Origin: Phycisphaerales bacterium
GTDB lineage: Bacteria; Planctomycetota; Phycisphaerae; Phycisphaerales; UBA1924
DNA length: 64,000 nucleotides
Reading direction: 5' to 3'
Assembly: GCA_028279375.1 (NCBI GenBank)
Contig: JANQNW010000014.1
Span: 20,346-84,345, forward strand
Shown: positions 26,593 through 34,577 of the stretch, in pieces
How positions within the stretch are numbered: position 1 is the first letter of the stretch
Layout: each line of letters starts with the position of its first letter
Position numbers and translations under genes: made by a program
The notes under the pieces: generated by a model
Databases searched by the model: none
Told to the model about the DNA's origin: nothing
Seen by the model: the letters and a program-made list of their open reading frames with translations, nothing else

Positions 26593-27855
26593 TCATGAAT
26601 CCGCCGGGCACATGCACAGGCCGTAGGGAACAGCCCACCCGGGCTGCGGAATGGTCAGATCGACACCGCCGGCGTTTCGCCCTGCGTCGCTCTTCTTGAG
26701 AGCTGCGAATGGATCAGCGACGCGCGCCGGCAGACGTAGCGCTCGCGCCAGATGCTGGCACAGGCCGAGATAGCGCGATTCGCCGCCGAGGAAAATCGCC
26801 CGATTGACCCGCCGATCCGGATACAGATGGGAGTGATAGCGCAGGCACATCGCGACCTCGTCCGTGAGCGCTTCGAGCGGCCCATTGAGTTGCACGTCGC
26901 AAGGCGCCTCGGGCGGCGCTGCGCCGTCGGTCTCGATCGGAGTCGAGAGCGTCGACGGCGCCTGACCAGTTCGCCGATCCTCGGCGAGCGCCTGGGACGC
27001 CTGGGCGTCGTCGCGCTCCATCTCGAGGCCGCCGGACTCTCCAAGTGGAGACGGCGCGCCGGTCGACTGTGTGGTGGAGTTCGACTGACTCTGAGCGCCC
27101 TGGGGCGCTGCGAAGAGCTCCATGGTCAGTCGTCGCGCACGCGCCTCACGCTGATCGCATTTCATCTGCGATGCGATCGATTCATCGAAGCTGTGTCCGG
27201 CGACGTGGATTGTCTTGGCGAAGACGATGCCTGTGCCGTGGGCGACGACGACCTTCGTCGAGCCCGCCCCGATATCCAGGTAGAGAGACGTCAACTCCGC
27301 GTCCTCAGCACGACGCGTGATGTGGTCAAACGCATGGATAATCGAGTGCTGCTCGCTGTGAACGCCGACGACCTCGTACTTCTGCGCATTCAAGGCTTCG
27401 ACCTGCTTGAGGACGACATCCTTGGCGACGGCGAGACAGAGGACCTCGGTCTTGTTCCCCGACTGACGCGCATCCGGCAATTCGAAGTGCCGAATGACGA
27501 CACGCGACGGATCGCAGTTCAGCGTCGAATGGAGCTCGGCGGCGATCAGTGACTGCAGATTGACGCCGTCAGCCTTCTGCAGCTGCATATGTTGCACGAG
27601 CGTCTGCGACGCGGGAATGGAGCAGACCACTTTCTTACCGCGGAAGCCGCGTCCCTTGAGCAGCTTCGGGATGTTCTGCAACTGAAACTTCAGGCGCTCG
27701 GCGTGGTTCTTCCGGAGTTCATCCGGGGTCTCGAGCAGCGCAGCGGCCACGAGCGCCGGGTGGTCGCCCGGTGAGAGCTGAAGCGCTTTCAGCGAGCCGA
27801 CGCCGAAGTCGAGGGCGATCGGCTGGGCACTGTTTGAGAGCATCCCGAACGGCAT
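26593..27855 (-). CDS. pilM: Type IV pilus actin-like ATPase PilM
   Basis: A 420-residue cytoplasmic protein with actin-fold nucleotide motifs: IALDFGVGSLKALQL at the N-terminus and YLDIGAGSTKVVVAHG in the middle. An extra Gln/Ser/Pro-rich stretch (about residues 240-310) interrupts the second half. Start at 27855 (GGAGG about 11 nt upstream) is preferred; ATG at 27843 and GTG at 27885 are alternatives. It is first in the pilMNOPB operon. The 216 bases before it hold no gene and must carry the operon promoter. Confidence 0.92.
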   Translation of the reverse strand: MPFGMLSNSAQPIALDFGVGSLKALQLSPGDHPALVAAALLETPDELRKNHAERLKFQLQNIPKLLKGRGFRGKKVVCSIPASQTLVQHMQLQKADGVNLQSLIAAELHSTLNCDPSRVVIRHFELPDARQSGNKTEVLCLAVAKDVVLKQVEALNAQKYEVVGVHSEQHSIIHAFDHITRRAEDAELTSLYLDIGAGSTKVVVAHGTGIVFAKTIHVAGHSFDESIASQMKCDQREARARRLTMELFAAPQGAQSQSNSTTQSTGAPSPLGESGGLEMERDDAQASQALAEDRRTGQAPSTLSTPIETDGAAPPEAPCDVQLNGPLEALTDEVAMCLRYHSHLYPDRRVNRAIFLGGESRYLGLCQHLARALRLPARVADPFAALKKSDAGRNAGGVDLTIPQPGWAVPYGLCMCPADS

Positions 27856-28071
27856 ACCTTGACGGACCTCCTCCGGACCACGCACGCAATCTCCACCTCG
27901 CGCGTCGCGTCCTCACGTCATCGGCCCCGTTCTTCGCCCGGTTCACCCAGCCCTCCCGCCCGGCGCCATCCAGCCGACGGCGCATGCGGAATAGACGATC
28001 TCTTCCGCGCCGGGCACGTCCCATCAGTCCGATGTGTGGTCGATCGGCGACTCGGACTCGTCCACAAGAGA

Positions 28072-28830
28072 TCAGGCGCCAGGTCCGATTACGCGCTGAC
28101 TCAAGGCGGCGAGTCGCTCGAGGGCGCCGTCGAGATCCCAGCGCTGACCCTCTCGGTCGCCAGTTGTATTGCTGATGACTCGCAGTTCGAGGAAGGGGGT
28201 CCGGCGAGAGAGTGGGTCCACCGAATCGAGTCGCGCCAGAGCGTTGGCGATGGCGCCACCCTCCATCGCCTCGCACGCGGCCCCGGTTCGTTTCCTAATG
28301 TCGCGCGCCGCCTCATCCGTGCCCGAGCATGTTGAAACGGTTGCGACCGGCGCCGACGTCGTGACGACCGGACGCACTGCCTCGACCCAGTCCAGATCGC
28401 ATTGAAATCCGGCGCCTTGCGCGACGTCGTCGTGGGCAACCGGGCCCGGTGGGAACCCCATCGACGCGGTCGTCTGGAAGCCGTCGCCAGTCATGAGCCC
28501 CTCATCTGCGAGCAGACTCCAGGTCGCCGCGACGCTTTCAAGAAGGCCAACGCCGCTTTCAGGCAGCGCTCCGGCGACTCCAATATTGAGAACGCCGCAA
28601 TGACGATCGCGATCGAAGAAATGTGCAAGAGCGCCGGCGGCGTTCGCCTTGCCCACGCCTGTGAGCACCAGATCAGCCCCCGGGGAAAGAGAACTCGGCG
28701 ACCATGCCTTGATCTCTCCAGCCTCCGACGCGCCGACACCACCGACGACACTCGCCGCTTCTCGCGGAGCCGCGACGAGCACGAGGAGGAGACCATCTCC
28801 GGCGGGAGGAAGACACGGGCCTGAGGACAT
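28072..28830 (-). CDS. mqnB: Futalosine hydrolase MqnB
   Basis: A 252-residue nucleoside phosphorylase-fold protein. The phrases VLTGVGKANAAGA, LNIGVAGAL, CEAMEGGAIANALA and ELRVISNTTGDRE fit the MTAN/futalosine hydrolase family; the EAMEGG loop and the final NTTGDR Asp are the substrate and catalytic regions. The enzyme removes the base from (amino)futalosine to give dehypoxanthine futalosine for menaquinone synthesis. The next enzyme of the route, MqnC, is encoded at 47139. It is divergent from ribF, with 80 nt between. Confidence 0.88.
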   Translation of the reverse strand: MSSGPCLPPAGDGLLLVLVAAPREAASVVGGVGASEAGEIKAWSPSSLSPGADLVLTGVGKANAAGALAHFFDRDRHCGVLNIGVAGALPESGVGLLESVAATWSLLADEGLMTGDGFQTTASMGFPPGPVAHDDVAQGAGFQCDLDWVEAVRPVVTTSAPVATVSTCSGTDEAARDIRKRTGAACEAMEGGAIANALARLDSVDPLSRRTPFLELRVISNTTGDREGQRWDLDGALERLAALSQRVIGPGA

Positions 28831-28910
28831 GGAGCGAATGTATCCGGCATCCGGACGTCCGGCATGGCGTGGGGGGCGCCCGTCGGCCTGATCGCCTATC
28901 GTTCGAGCTG

Positions 28911-29864
28911 ATGGCTCCTCCGCACGTGATCACAATCGGGAATTTCGATGGCGTGCACATCGGTCACGCCGCCCTCTTCGACGCGGGCCGTTCGCGATCG
29001 GGCGGCGCTCCGGTCACCGCCCTTGTCTTCGATCCGCATCCGCTGACGCGGATTCGCCCGCGTCAGGCGCCGCAGCCGCTCACCACGTATCAGCATCGCG
29101 TGGAGCTGCTTCATGAGGCTGGCGTGACCGACGTGCGCCGCCTGGCGCCGAGCGACGATCTCCTTGCATTAAGTCCGAGGCAGTTCATCCAGCGTGTCGT
29201 GGAGGAGCATCGCCCCTCACTGATCGTGGAGGGCGCCGACTTCCGATTCGGCAAAGCGCGCGAAGGCGACACGAAGACGCTCGCAGCGCTTGGCGGCGAG
29301 TTCGGTTTCGAGGTCGAGGCGATCGAGCCAGTGCAGGCGACGCTCTCTGATCAATCGATCGTCGTCGCCTCCAGTTCCATGACGCGATGGCTCGTGCGCC
29401 ATGGTCGCGTGGAAGATGCGGCCATCCTCCTCGGCCGTCCGTACGAGATGCGTGGGTCCGTCGTCCAGGGAGATCGACGCGGACGTGAGATCGGATTCCC
29501 GACCGCGAATCTCGACTCCGGCCAACTCGCCCCCGAAGACGGCATCTACGCCGGATCAGCCACGCTTCCTGACGGGCGGGAGTTTCCAGCAGCGATCAGC
29601 GTCGGCGTCAAGCCGACATTCGGCGAGCATGCACGAACGGTCGAGGCGTACATACCGTGCTGGGATGGTCCCGTCGCGGAGGGCGATGAGGAGTACGGCT
29701 GGCCGCTGAAACTCCGGTTCTTCCACTGGTTGCGTGATCAGGCGCGTTACGGATCGATCAACTCGCTCGTCCGGCAAATACGCCATGATGTCGAGCGCAC
29801 CGTGACGCTTGCCGATGAGCGAGGCGTCGGATCAGTCCTCGAAGCGGGGAGCGGCGCGACATGA
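28911..29864 (+). CDS. ribF: Bifunctional riboflavin kinase / FAD synthetase RibF
   Basis: A 317-residue enzyme that makes FMN and FAD. The N-terminal nucleotidyltransferase domain has IGNFDGVHIGH and the DFRFGKAREGD region; the C-terminal riboflavin kinase domain has GREIGFPTANL, DGIYAG and VGVKPTFG. The length is normal. ATG at 28911 starts directly before the GNFDGVH domain; an upstream in-frame start would add 14 unlikely residues. It overlaps nrnA by 4 nt (ATGA). Confidence 0.95.
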   Translation: MAPPHVITIGNFDGVHIGHAALFDAGRSRSGGAPVTALVFDPHPLTRIRPRQAPQPLTTYQHRVELLHEAGVTDVRRLAPSDDLLALSPRQFIQRVVEEHRPSLIVEGADFRFGKAREGDTKTLAALGGEFGFEVEAIEPVQATLSDQSIVVASSSMTRWLVRHGRVEDAAILLGRPYEMRGSVVQGDRRGREIGFPTANLDSGQLAPEDGIYAGSATLPDGREFPAAISVGVKPTFGEHARTVEAYIPCWDGPVAEGDEEYGWPLKLRFFHWLRDQARYGSINSLVRQIRHDVERTVTLADERGVGSVLEAGSGAT

Positions 29865-30955
29865 CGAATCTCGCGACATCCAGTGGATCTGACGCTCCAC
29901 AAGCCGATGATGAATCCATGAACTGGGGCACGAACTCTTCACTCTCGGAGATCGCGGCGCTGCTGCGAGAAGCGAAGCACGTCGTGCTTCTGACACACGC
30001 CCGGCCGGATGGAGACGCCATCGGCGCGACGCTCGCAGTCGCGCGCTGCCTCGGGCGCCTCGACATCAAGGCGACGCCTGTCTACGCGGGCCCCTGGTCG
30101 CATCGATTCGATGGGATCGTTGGCGCGACGGAGACCGTGCGCGTCGGCATGCTGACACAGGCGCCGAAGTCGTGCGCGAACGCGGACCTGATTCTCGTTA
30201 TGGACACCGGCTCATGGTCGCAACTTGCCGAGGTGCGCGCGTGGATCGAGCCGCTCCACGAGAAGATCGCGCTCATCGATCACCACCTGCATGGTGACGC
30301 GAGCGTTGCGAGCCTCCGCGTCGTCGACAGCGCCTCGGCGGCGACGTGTCAGACCGTCGCGCCGCTCTGTCTCGACCTGCTCGGGCTCTCGAGTGTCACC
30401 GACTTCCCGGTCGATGTCGCCGAACCGCTCTACCTTGGCGTCGCGACGGACACCGGCTGGTTCCGCCATTCGAATGTCTCGCCGGATGTGCTCCATCTGG
30501 CCGCAAGGCTGCTGGACGCCGGCGTCGATCACAAGAGCGTCTACGAGCGTGTTGAGCAATCGGACAACCCTGCCCGTATTCGGCTCATCGGACGCGCCAT
30601 CAACTCCATGCAACTCCTCGCGAATGAGCGCGTCGCGGTCCTGACGCTGACGCAGCAGGATCTGAAGGAGTGTCACGGATCACTCGATGACATGGGCGGG
30701 ATGAACGATCTCCCGATGAACATTGGTTCAGTGCGCGTGAGCGCCGTGATCTCAGAGATCGCGGACAACGTCTGCAAGGTGAGCCTGCGCAGCAAACCGA
30801 AGGTCGATGCGGACGATGTATTCGTGAATGTGAATGAGGTCGCGATGTCGCTGGGAGGCGGCGGCCATGCACAGGCATCGGGATGCAAGCTGCGCGAACC
30901 CGTCGGAGACGCGTCGACGCGCATCGCAGATGCGCTGGTCGCCTGCTTCGAATGA
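29861..30955 (+). CDS. nrnA: DHH/DHHA1 phosphoesterase, NrnA-like oligoribonuclease
   Basis: A 364-residue protein with DHH motifs in order: THARPDGDAIGA, LVMDTGS, IDHHLHGD, and the DHHA1 end SLGGGGHAQASGC, which binds the phosphate backbone. NrnA proteins degrade nano-RNA and often dephosphorylate pAp. It follows ribF with a 4-nt overlap, and it overlaps the methyltransferase gene by 4 nt. The N-terminus carries about 25 extra residues, and a Met at residue 20 could also be the start. Confidence 0.9.
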   Translation: MTNLATSSGSDAPQADDESMNWGTNSSLSEIAALLREAKHVVLLTHARPDGDAIGATLAVARCLGRLDIKATPVYAGPWSHRFDGIVGATETVRVGMLTQAPKSCANADLILVMDTGSWSQLAEVRAWIEPLHEKIALIDHHLHGDASVASLRVVDSASAATCQTVAPLCLDLLGLSSVTDFPVDVAEPLYLGVATDTGWFRHSNVSPDVLHLAARLLDAGVDHKSVYERVEQSDNPARIRLIGRAINSMQLLANERVAVLTLTQQDLKECHGSLDDMGGMNDLPMNIGSVRVSAVISEIADNVCKVSLRSKPKVDADDVFVNVNEVAMSLGGGGHAQASGCKLREPVGDASTRIADALVACFE

Positions 30956-31755
30956 GTGACGCCCCCGGGGATCGACGTGCGCCGAATCCATCGCGCAAGA
31001 GGAGCAGGCGCTCCGGAGGCGAGCCGTATCGCAAGCCGCCGCTGCGCCTCATGACGACCACGCTCTGGGAGTACCCGAGTCAGCACTATGGCGACACGAT
31101 CCAGGGTGACAAGAACTACATCGGCGCGACGCCGAGTTGGGTCATCTGGCAGCTGCTCCAGAGATACACGCGTGAGAAAGACCTTGTGATCGATCCGATG
31201 TGCGGCGGCGGCACGACGCTCGATGTCGCGCGGGATCTGAATCGCCGCGCGGTCGGCTACGACCTGGCGCCGTCGCGTGATGACATCTTCCGCGCCGACG
31301 CACGAGAGCTCCCGCTCGAGGACGGCAAGGTCGATTTCGTCTTCGTCGATCCGCCGTATTCGACGCACATCAACTACTCAGACGATGAACGATGCATCGG
31401 GAAGCTTGACGCCGGCGAGGATGAGGGGCGCGACTACTACAGGGCGATGACCGACGTGATCGATGAGATCCATCGTGTCATGCGGAATCGACGCTACATG
31501 GCCCTTTACGTCAGCGATTCCTATCGGAAGCGGAAGCCGCCCCGGGAGAGCTTCATGCCGATCGGATTCGAGCTCTTCAGCATTCTGCGCCGGCGCTTCA
31601 AGCCGGTGGACATCGTCTGCGTCGTCCGCCATAACGCGAAGCTCAAGAAGGCGAATTGGAGGAAGGCCGCCGAGCGCGACAATTTCTTTCTCCGCGGATT
31701 CAACTACCTCCTCATCATGAAGAAGGAAGATGACGCGAGGGGTCGCCGCGCATGA
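30952..31755 (+). CDS. Solitary DNA methyltransferase (N4/N6 amino-methylase fold)
   Basis: A 267-residue enzyme with S-adenosylmethionine motif DPMCGGGTTL (about 81-90) placed before the catalytic DPPYS (123-127), and a basic N-terminus. The ATG at 30952 overlaps the nrnA stop (ATGA). This motif order fits alpha or gamma class amino-methyltransferases. No restriction endonuclease lies nearby, so it is an orphan enzyme. Coupling to ribF and nrnA suggests a core role such as epigenetic marking; methylation of an RNA substrate is also possible, because the DPPY motif is shared. Target unknown. Confidence 0.82.
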   Translation: MSDAPGDRRAPNPSRKRSRRSGGEPYRKPPLRLMTTTLWEYPSQHYGDTIQGDKNYIGATPSWVIWQLLQRYTREKDLVIDPMCGGGTTLDVARDLNRRAVGYDLAPSRDDIFRADARELPLEDGKVDFVFVDPPYSTHINYSDDERCIGKLDAGEDEGRDYYRAMTDVIDEIHRVMRNRRYMALYVSDSYRKRKPPRESFMPIGFELFSILRRRFKPVDIVCVVRHNAKLKKANWRKAAERDNFFLRGFNYLLIMKKEDDARGRRA

Positions 31756-31791
31756 AAAAGGGAGCGGCACGCGGTGAAGCGAACCGCTCCC
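31755..31791 (-). terminator. Rho-independent terminator of the porin gene, touching the methyltransferase stop
   Basis: On the minus strand an 8-bp stem GGGAGCGG / CCGCTCCC (31791-31784 and 31767-31760) is followed by five T residues (31759-31755). The oligo-T end abuts the last base of the convergent methyltransferase gene. It lies 53 nt after the porin stop. Confidence 0.85.
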
Positions 31792-31843
31792 GAAGGAGAT
31801 ACATCTCACAAGATCGCAAGCCGACTGAGAGCGGCCGGCCGAT

Positions 31844-33112
31844 CTAGAAGAGAAGCTGGAACTGGGCGCGGAGGGCGAACTGATCTTCGTTTCCGCTCTC
31901 CAGGAGTCCGATGCGCCTGCCGCGCTCGGCCCCCGGCCCGGTGATGCTGTCGACGAGATCGTTTGAGGTTGTCTCGTCGGGGTAGTAGACGACGTCGAAG
32001 GTGAACTTCGCCGCCTGTCCATGCATGTAGTAGTTGAAGCCCGCAGTGATCGTGTTGAACGCATCGTCGTTCGCGCGATCGTCATCCGCGATCACGACGT
32101 CATAGCGAGCGAACATCTCGAACGGGTCGCTGAAGTAGTAGCTTCCCTGGGCGACGAAGCCATAGTCAGTCGTCTCCGATCCTCCGTCGGGATCCTGCCA
32201 GAGACCGACGCCGGCGGCATAGAGGCTCCAGCCGTCGCCGGTGAACATCAGATCAGCCGTGAAGGCAGCCAGGTCCGTCCCGTCGCCGGGAGGCGTCGGG
32301 CGATCGGCGCCGAGCTCGTAGTGGAAGCCGCCGCCCAGCTTGCTGCCAAGCTCGCTGCCCTTGGGTGATGTGAACTGATCGAACTGCGACCATTCACCCG
32401 CGAACTTCCATTCCCAGCGTGTCGTGAAGCCGAAGTCCGAGTTGCCCTGGTCGAAGTCGGTGTTCTCGGCGCGGATGCCGTCGTTCACACCGGCCCACAT
32501 GCGCCAGTCTTCGTCCGTGTAGTGAAGCCAGACGCCTTGCGAGCGATCCTGGCGGAAGACCGCGTTGACAACGGACTGATCAACGGCGAGGGACGCCTTG
32601 TCGTTGATCACATCCTCCCACAGGATCGGCTCACGATACTGACCCCAGAGAAGGAGCAGCCCATTCTCGAATGTATAGCCGACGAAAGCGTCTTCGAGTT
32701 CGAAGTCGCCACCGTCGCGATCGAAGTTGCCTTCGACACCGAAGATGAACTCGTCGTAGATCTTGCCGTCGAATCGAAGCGAAGTTCGGTTCGTCGTGAA
32801 TCCGCTCTCGAAGTCGTCGGTGTCGTCCTCGTCATCGCGGAAGTTGGCGATGTAGCGGAACTGCACCTGACCGGAGACATTGAGTCGGAAGGAGCCGTCG
32901 GCGGACTGAAGGAAGAACTTCCCGTCATGTCCGGCCGTTCCGCCCGACTGCAGGAGTGACGACCTGGAGTCGGAGTCGGCGACCATCTCCGCGACGAGCG
33001 CGCGGATCTCATCCTCATTCGTGTTTGCCCAACTGTCGGGTTCTGCCAGCGCGACGCCACCCGTCGCAGCGAGCAGGGCCGACAACGTCATCAGAGTCCT
33101 TGCTGTATGCAT
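31844..33112 (-). CDS. Outer-membrane porin, phosphate-selective porin O/P family-like
   Basis: A 422-residue protein with a signal peptide (MHTARTLMTLSALLAATGG, cut near ALA), a short helical segment, then a beta-barrel from about residue 55 (FRLNVSGQVQFRYIANFRDD) to the terminal FQLLF, with aromatic C-terminal Phe as in outer-membrane barrels. The early strand pattern with FEGNF-like FGVEGNFDRDGG matches Porin_O_P proteins. The ATG at 33112 begins the signal peptide; AAGGGA is upstream. It is monocistronic with its own terminator. The substrate cannot be inferred. Confidence 0.85.
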   Translation of the reverse strand: MHTARTLMTLSALLAATGGVALAEPDSWANTNEDEIRALVAEMVADSDSRSSLLQSGGTAGHDGKFFLQSADGSFRLNVSGQVQFRYIANFRDDEDDTDDFESGFTTNRTSLRFDGKIYDEFIFGVEGNFDRDGGDFELEDAFVGYTFENGLLLLWGQYREPILWEDVINDKASLAVDQSVVNAVFRQDRSQGVWLHYTDEDWRMWAGVNDGIRAENTDFDQGNSDFGFTTRWEWKFAGEWSQFDQFTSPKGSELGSKLGGGFHYELGADRPTPPGDGTDLAAFTADLMFTGDGWSLYAAGVGLWQDPDGGSETTDYGFVAQGSYYFSDPFEMFARYDVVIADDDRANDDAFNTITAGFNYYMHGQAAKFTFDVVYYPDETTSNDLVDSITGPGAERGRRIGLLESGNEDQFALRAQFQLLF

Positions 33113-33158
33113 GGGTCTGAGTCCCTTCGATTGGCCCGGGGGCGATTCGACCCGATCT

Positions 33159-33236
33159 GCAGACAACGTCGTCTGCGCTCTCAGTAATCGGATCTACAAG
33201 TCCGCTTTATACCAGAAGCCGGGCTTTAGCGGCCAA
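33159..33236 (-). promoter_or_regulatory. Candidate promoter and operator upstream of the porin gene
   Basis: On the minus strand TTGGCC (33236-33231) and TATAAA (33211-33206) are separated by 19 nt and could be -35 and -10 boxes. About 30 nt downstream, inside the 5' leader, lies an 18-nt near-palindrome at 33176-33159 (GCAGAC...GTCTGC, one mismatched pair). That position would suit a repressor. The spacing is longer than ideal, so confidence is low. Confidence 0.35.
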
Positions 33237-33267
33237 GAGGACCGGATTGTGCATAAGTGTGGGGGGA

Positions 33268-34563
33268 CTACCGGGTCCGGATGACCCGCGCCGCGCGATG
33301 CCCTCGCCCGAGCACCTGGGCATGGTCTGTCTCGAGCCAGTCCTTCAGGATCGCTGCCTGCACGCTCCGGAAGTCGAGCGTGAAGCGGAGGTCCCCGTTG
33401 TCGAGGGCCGACTTGGAGAGCGACGGGTGCTTGCCCAGGAGCCCCGCCTTGACCATGGGACCCGCGAGGAACATGGGCGCCGCCGTCCCGTGGTCCGTGC
33501 CGCCACTGCCGTTCTGGGCGACACGCCGTCCGAACTCGCTGAACGTCATCGTGAGGACCCGATGCTCGTTCCCCTGGGCGGCGAGATCGTCGTAGAACGC
33601 TTTCAGCGCGGAGCCGAACTGGGAGAGAAGTTGCGCGTGCCGTCCCTGCGGCCCGCCCTGGCCGGCATGCGTATCGAATCCGCCCATCGTCACGTAGTAC
33701 ACGCGCGTGTTGAGTTCTGCTCGAATCATGGCGCCGACCATCGCAAGCTGACGCGCGAGGTCGTTGTTCGGATAGGCCACCAGCGGACGCGCTGCAACCG
33801 CCTTCCGAATCGCTTCGCTCGCAAGCTGCGCATCGAGCGCGGTGCGCATCAGGAATGCAGTGTTCGTGTTCTCGCCGACACCCTCCTGCACACCGGAGCG
33901 CGTGATTGACTCATAAGGCTGCTCGAGCGCCTCATGCAGCTCGCCGCCGGTCCAGCGGAACTGGTCTGGAGACTCGAAGCTGATTGGTTTGTTGATGCGT
34001 CCCTGCATCGCCAGTGGCGCCGTGCGGCCGATGGCGACGCCGACATTCGGCTCGGGCGTCCCGTTGCAGTCGTTGTCGAAGTACCGACCCAGCCATCCAT
34101 CGCCGACGCCGGAGGTGTTTGCTGTGTGCCAGATATCCATCGACTTGAAGTGCGATCGGTTCGGATTCGGATAGCCGACGCCCTGGAGGATGGAGAGCAG
34201 GCCATCGTCATAGAGCGACTTGAGCCCTGTGAGCGATGGGTGCAGGCCGATCGACGAGCCGCGCCCCAGTTTGAGCACATCGCGTTCAGCGATGCCGATG
34301 CCCGGTCGCGCCGTGTAGTAGTCGCGCATGCCGAAGGGGACGACGGTGTTGAGGCCGTCGTTTCCTCCGCCGAGCTGGACGACGACGAGCACCCGATCCT
34401 CCGGCACGTTGGGTTGCGACGTCGTCAGCGACGACGCGCTTTGCGCCAGGGCGCTGGCCGTGTTCTGCAGGAAGAGCGGAACGGTCGTCGCCGCAGATAC
34501 CATCGTGACTCCGTGGCGCATGAATCGACGGCGCGTATAGGCGGATGAGTTATGAAGATCCAT
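33268..34563 (-). CDS. DUF1501 family protein with Tat signal
   Basis: A 431-residue protein that begins with a twin-arginine signal (YTRRRFMRHGVTMVSAA) and continues with the DUF1501 core: VLVVVQLGGGNDGLNTVVPF, DIWHTANT, VTMGGFDTHAGQGG, MTFSEFGRRVAQNGSGGTDHG. The family is related to sulfatase/alkaline phosphatase-fold enzymes and its role is unknown. It is 14 nt downstream of a DUF1800 gene. The DUF1800-DUF1501 pairing is characteristic of planctomycetes and some other bacteria; the two proteins probably act together outside the inner membrane. Confidence 0.92.
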   Translation of the reverse strand: MDLHNSSAYTRRRFMRHGVTMVSAATTVPLFLQNTASALAQSASSLTTSQPNVPEDRVLVVVQLGGGNDGLNTVVPFGMRDYYTARPGIGIAERDVLKLGRGSSIGLHPSLTGLKSLYDDGLLSILQGVGYPNPNRSHFKSMDIWHTANTSGVGDGWLGRYFDNDCNGTPEPNVGVAIGRTAPLAMQGRINKPISFESPDQFRWTGGELHEALEQPYESITRSGVQEGVGENTNTAFLMRTALDAQLASEAIRKAVAARPLVAYPNNDLARQLAMVGAMIRAELNTRVYYVTMGGFDTHAGQGGPQGRHAQLLSQFGSALKAFYDDLAAQGNEHRVLTMTFSEFGRRVAQNGSGGTDHGTAAPMFLAGPMVKAGLLGKHPSLSKSALDNGDLRFTLDFRSVQAAILKDWLETDHAQVLGRGHRAARVIRTR

Positions 34564-34577
34564 CTCAGCTCCCCTTG

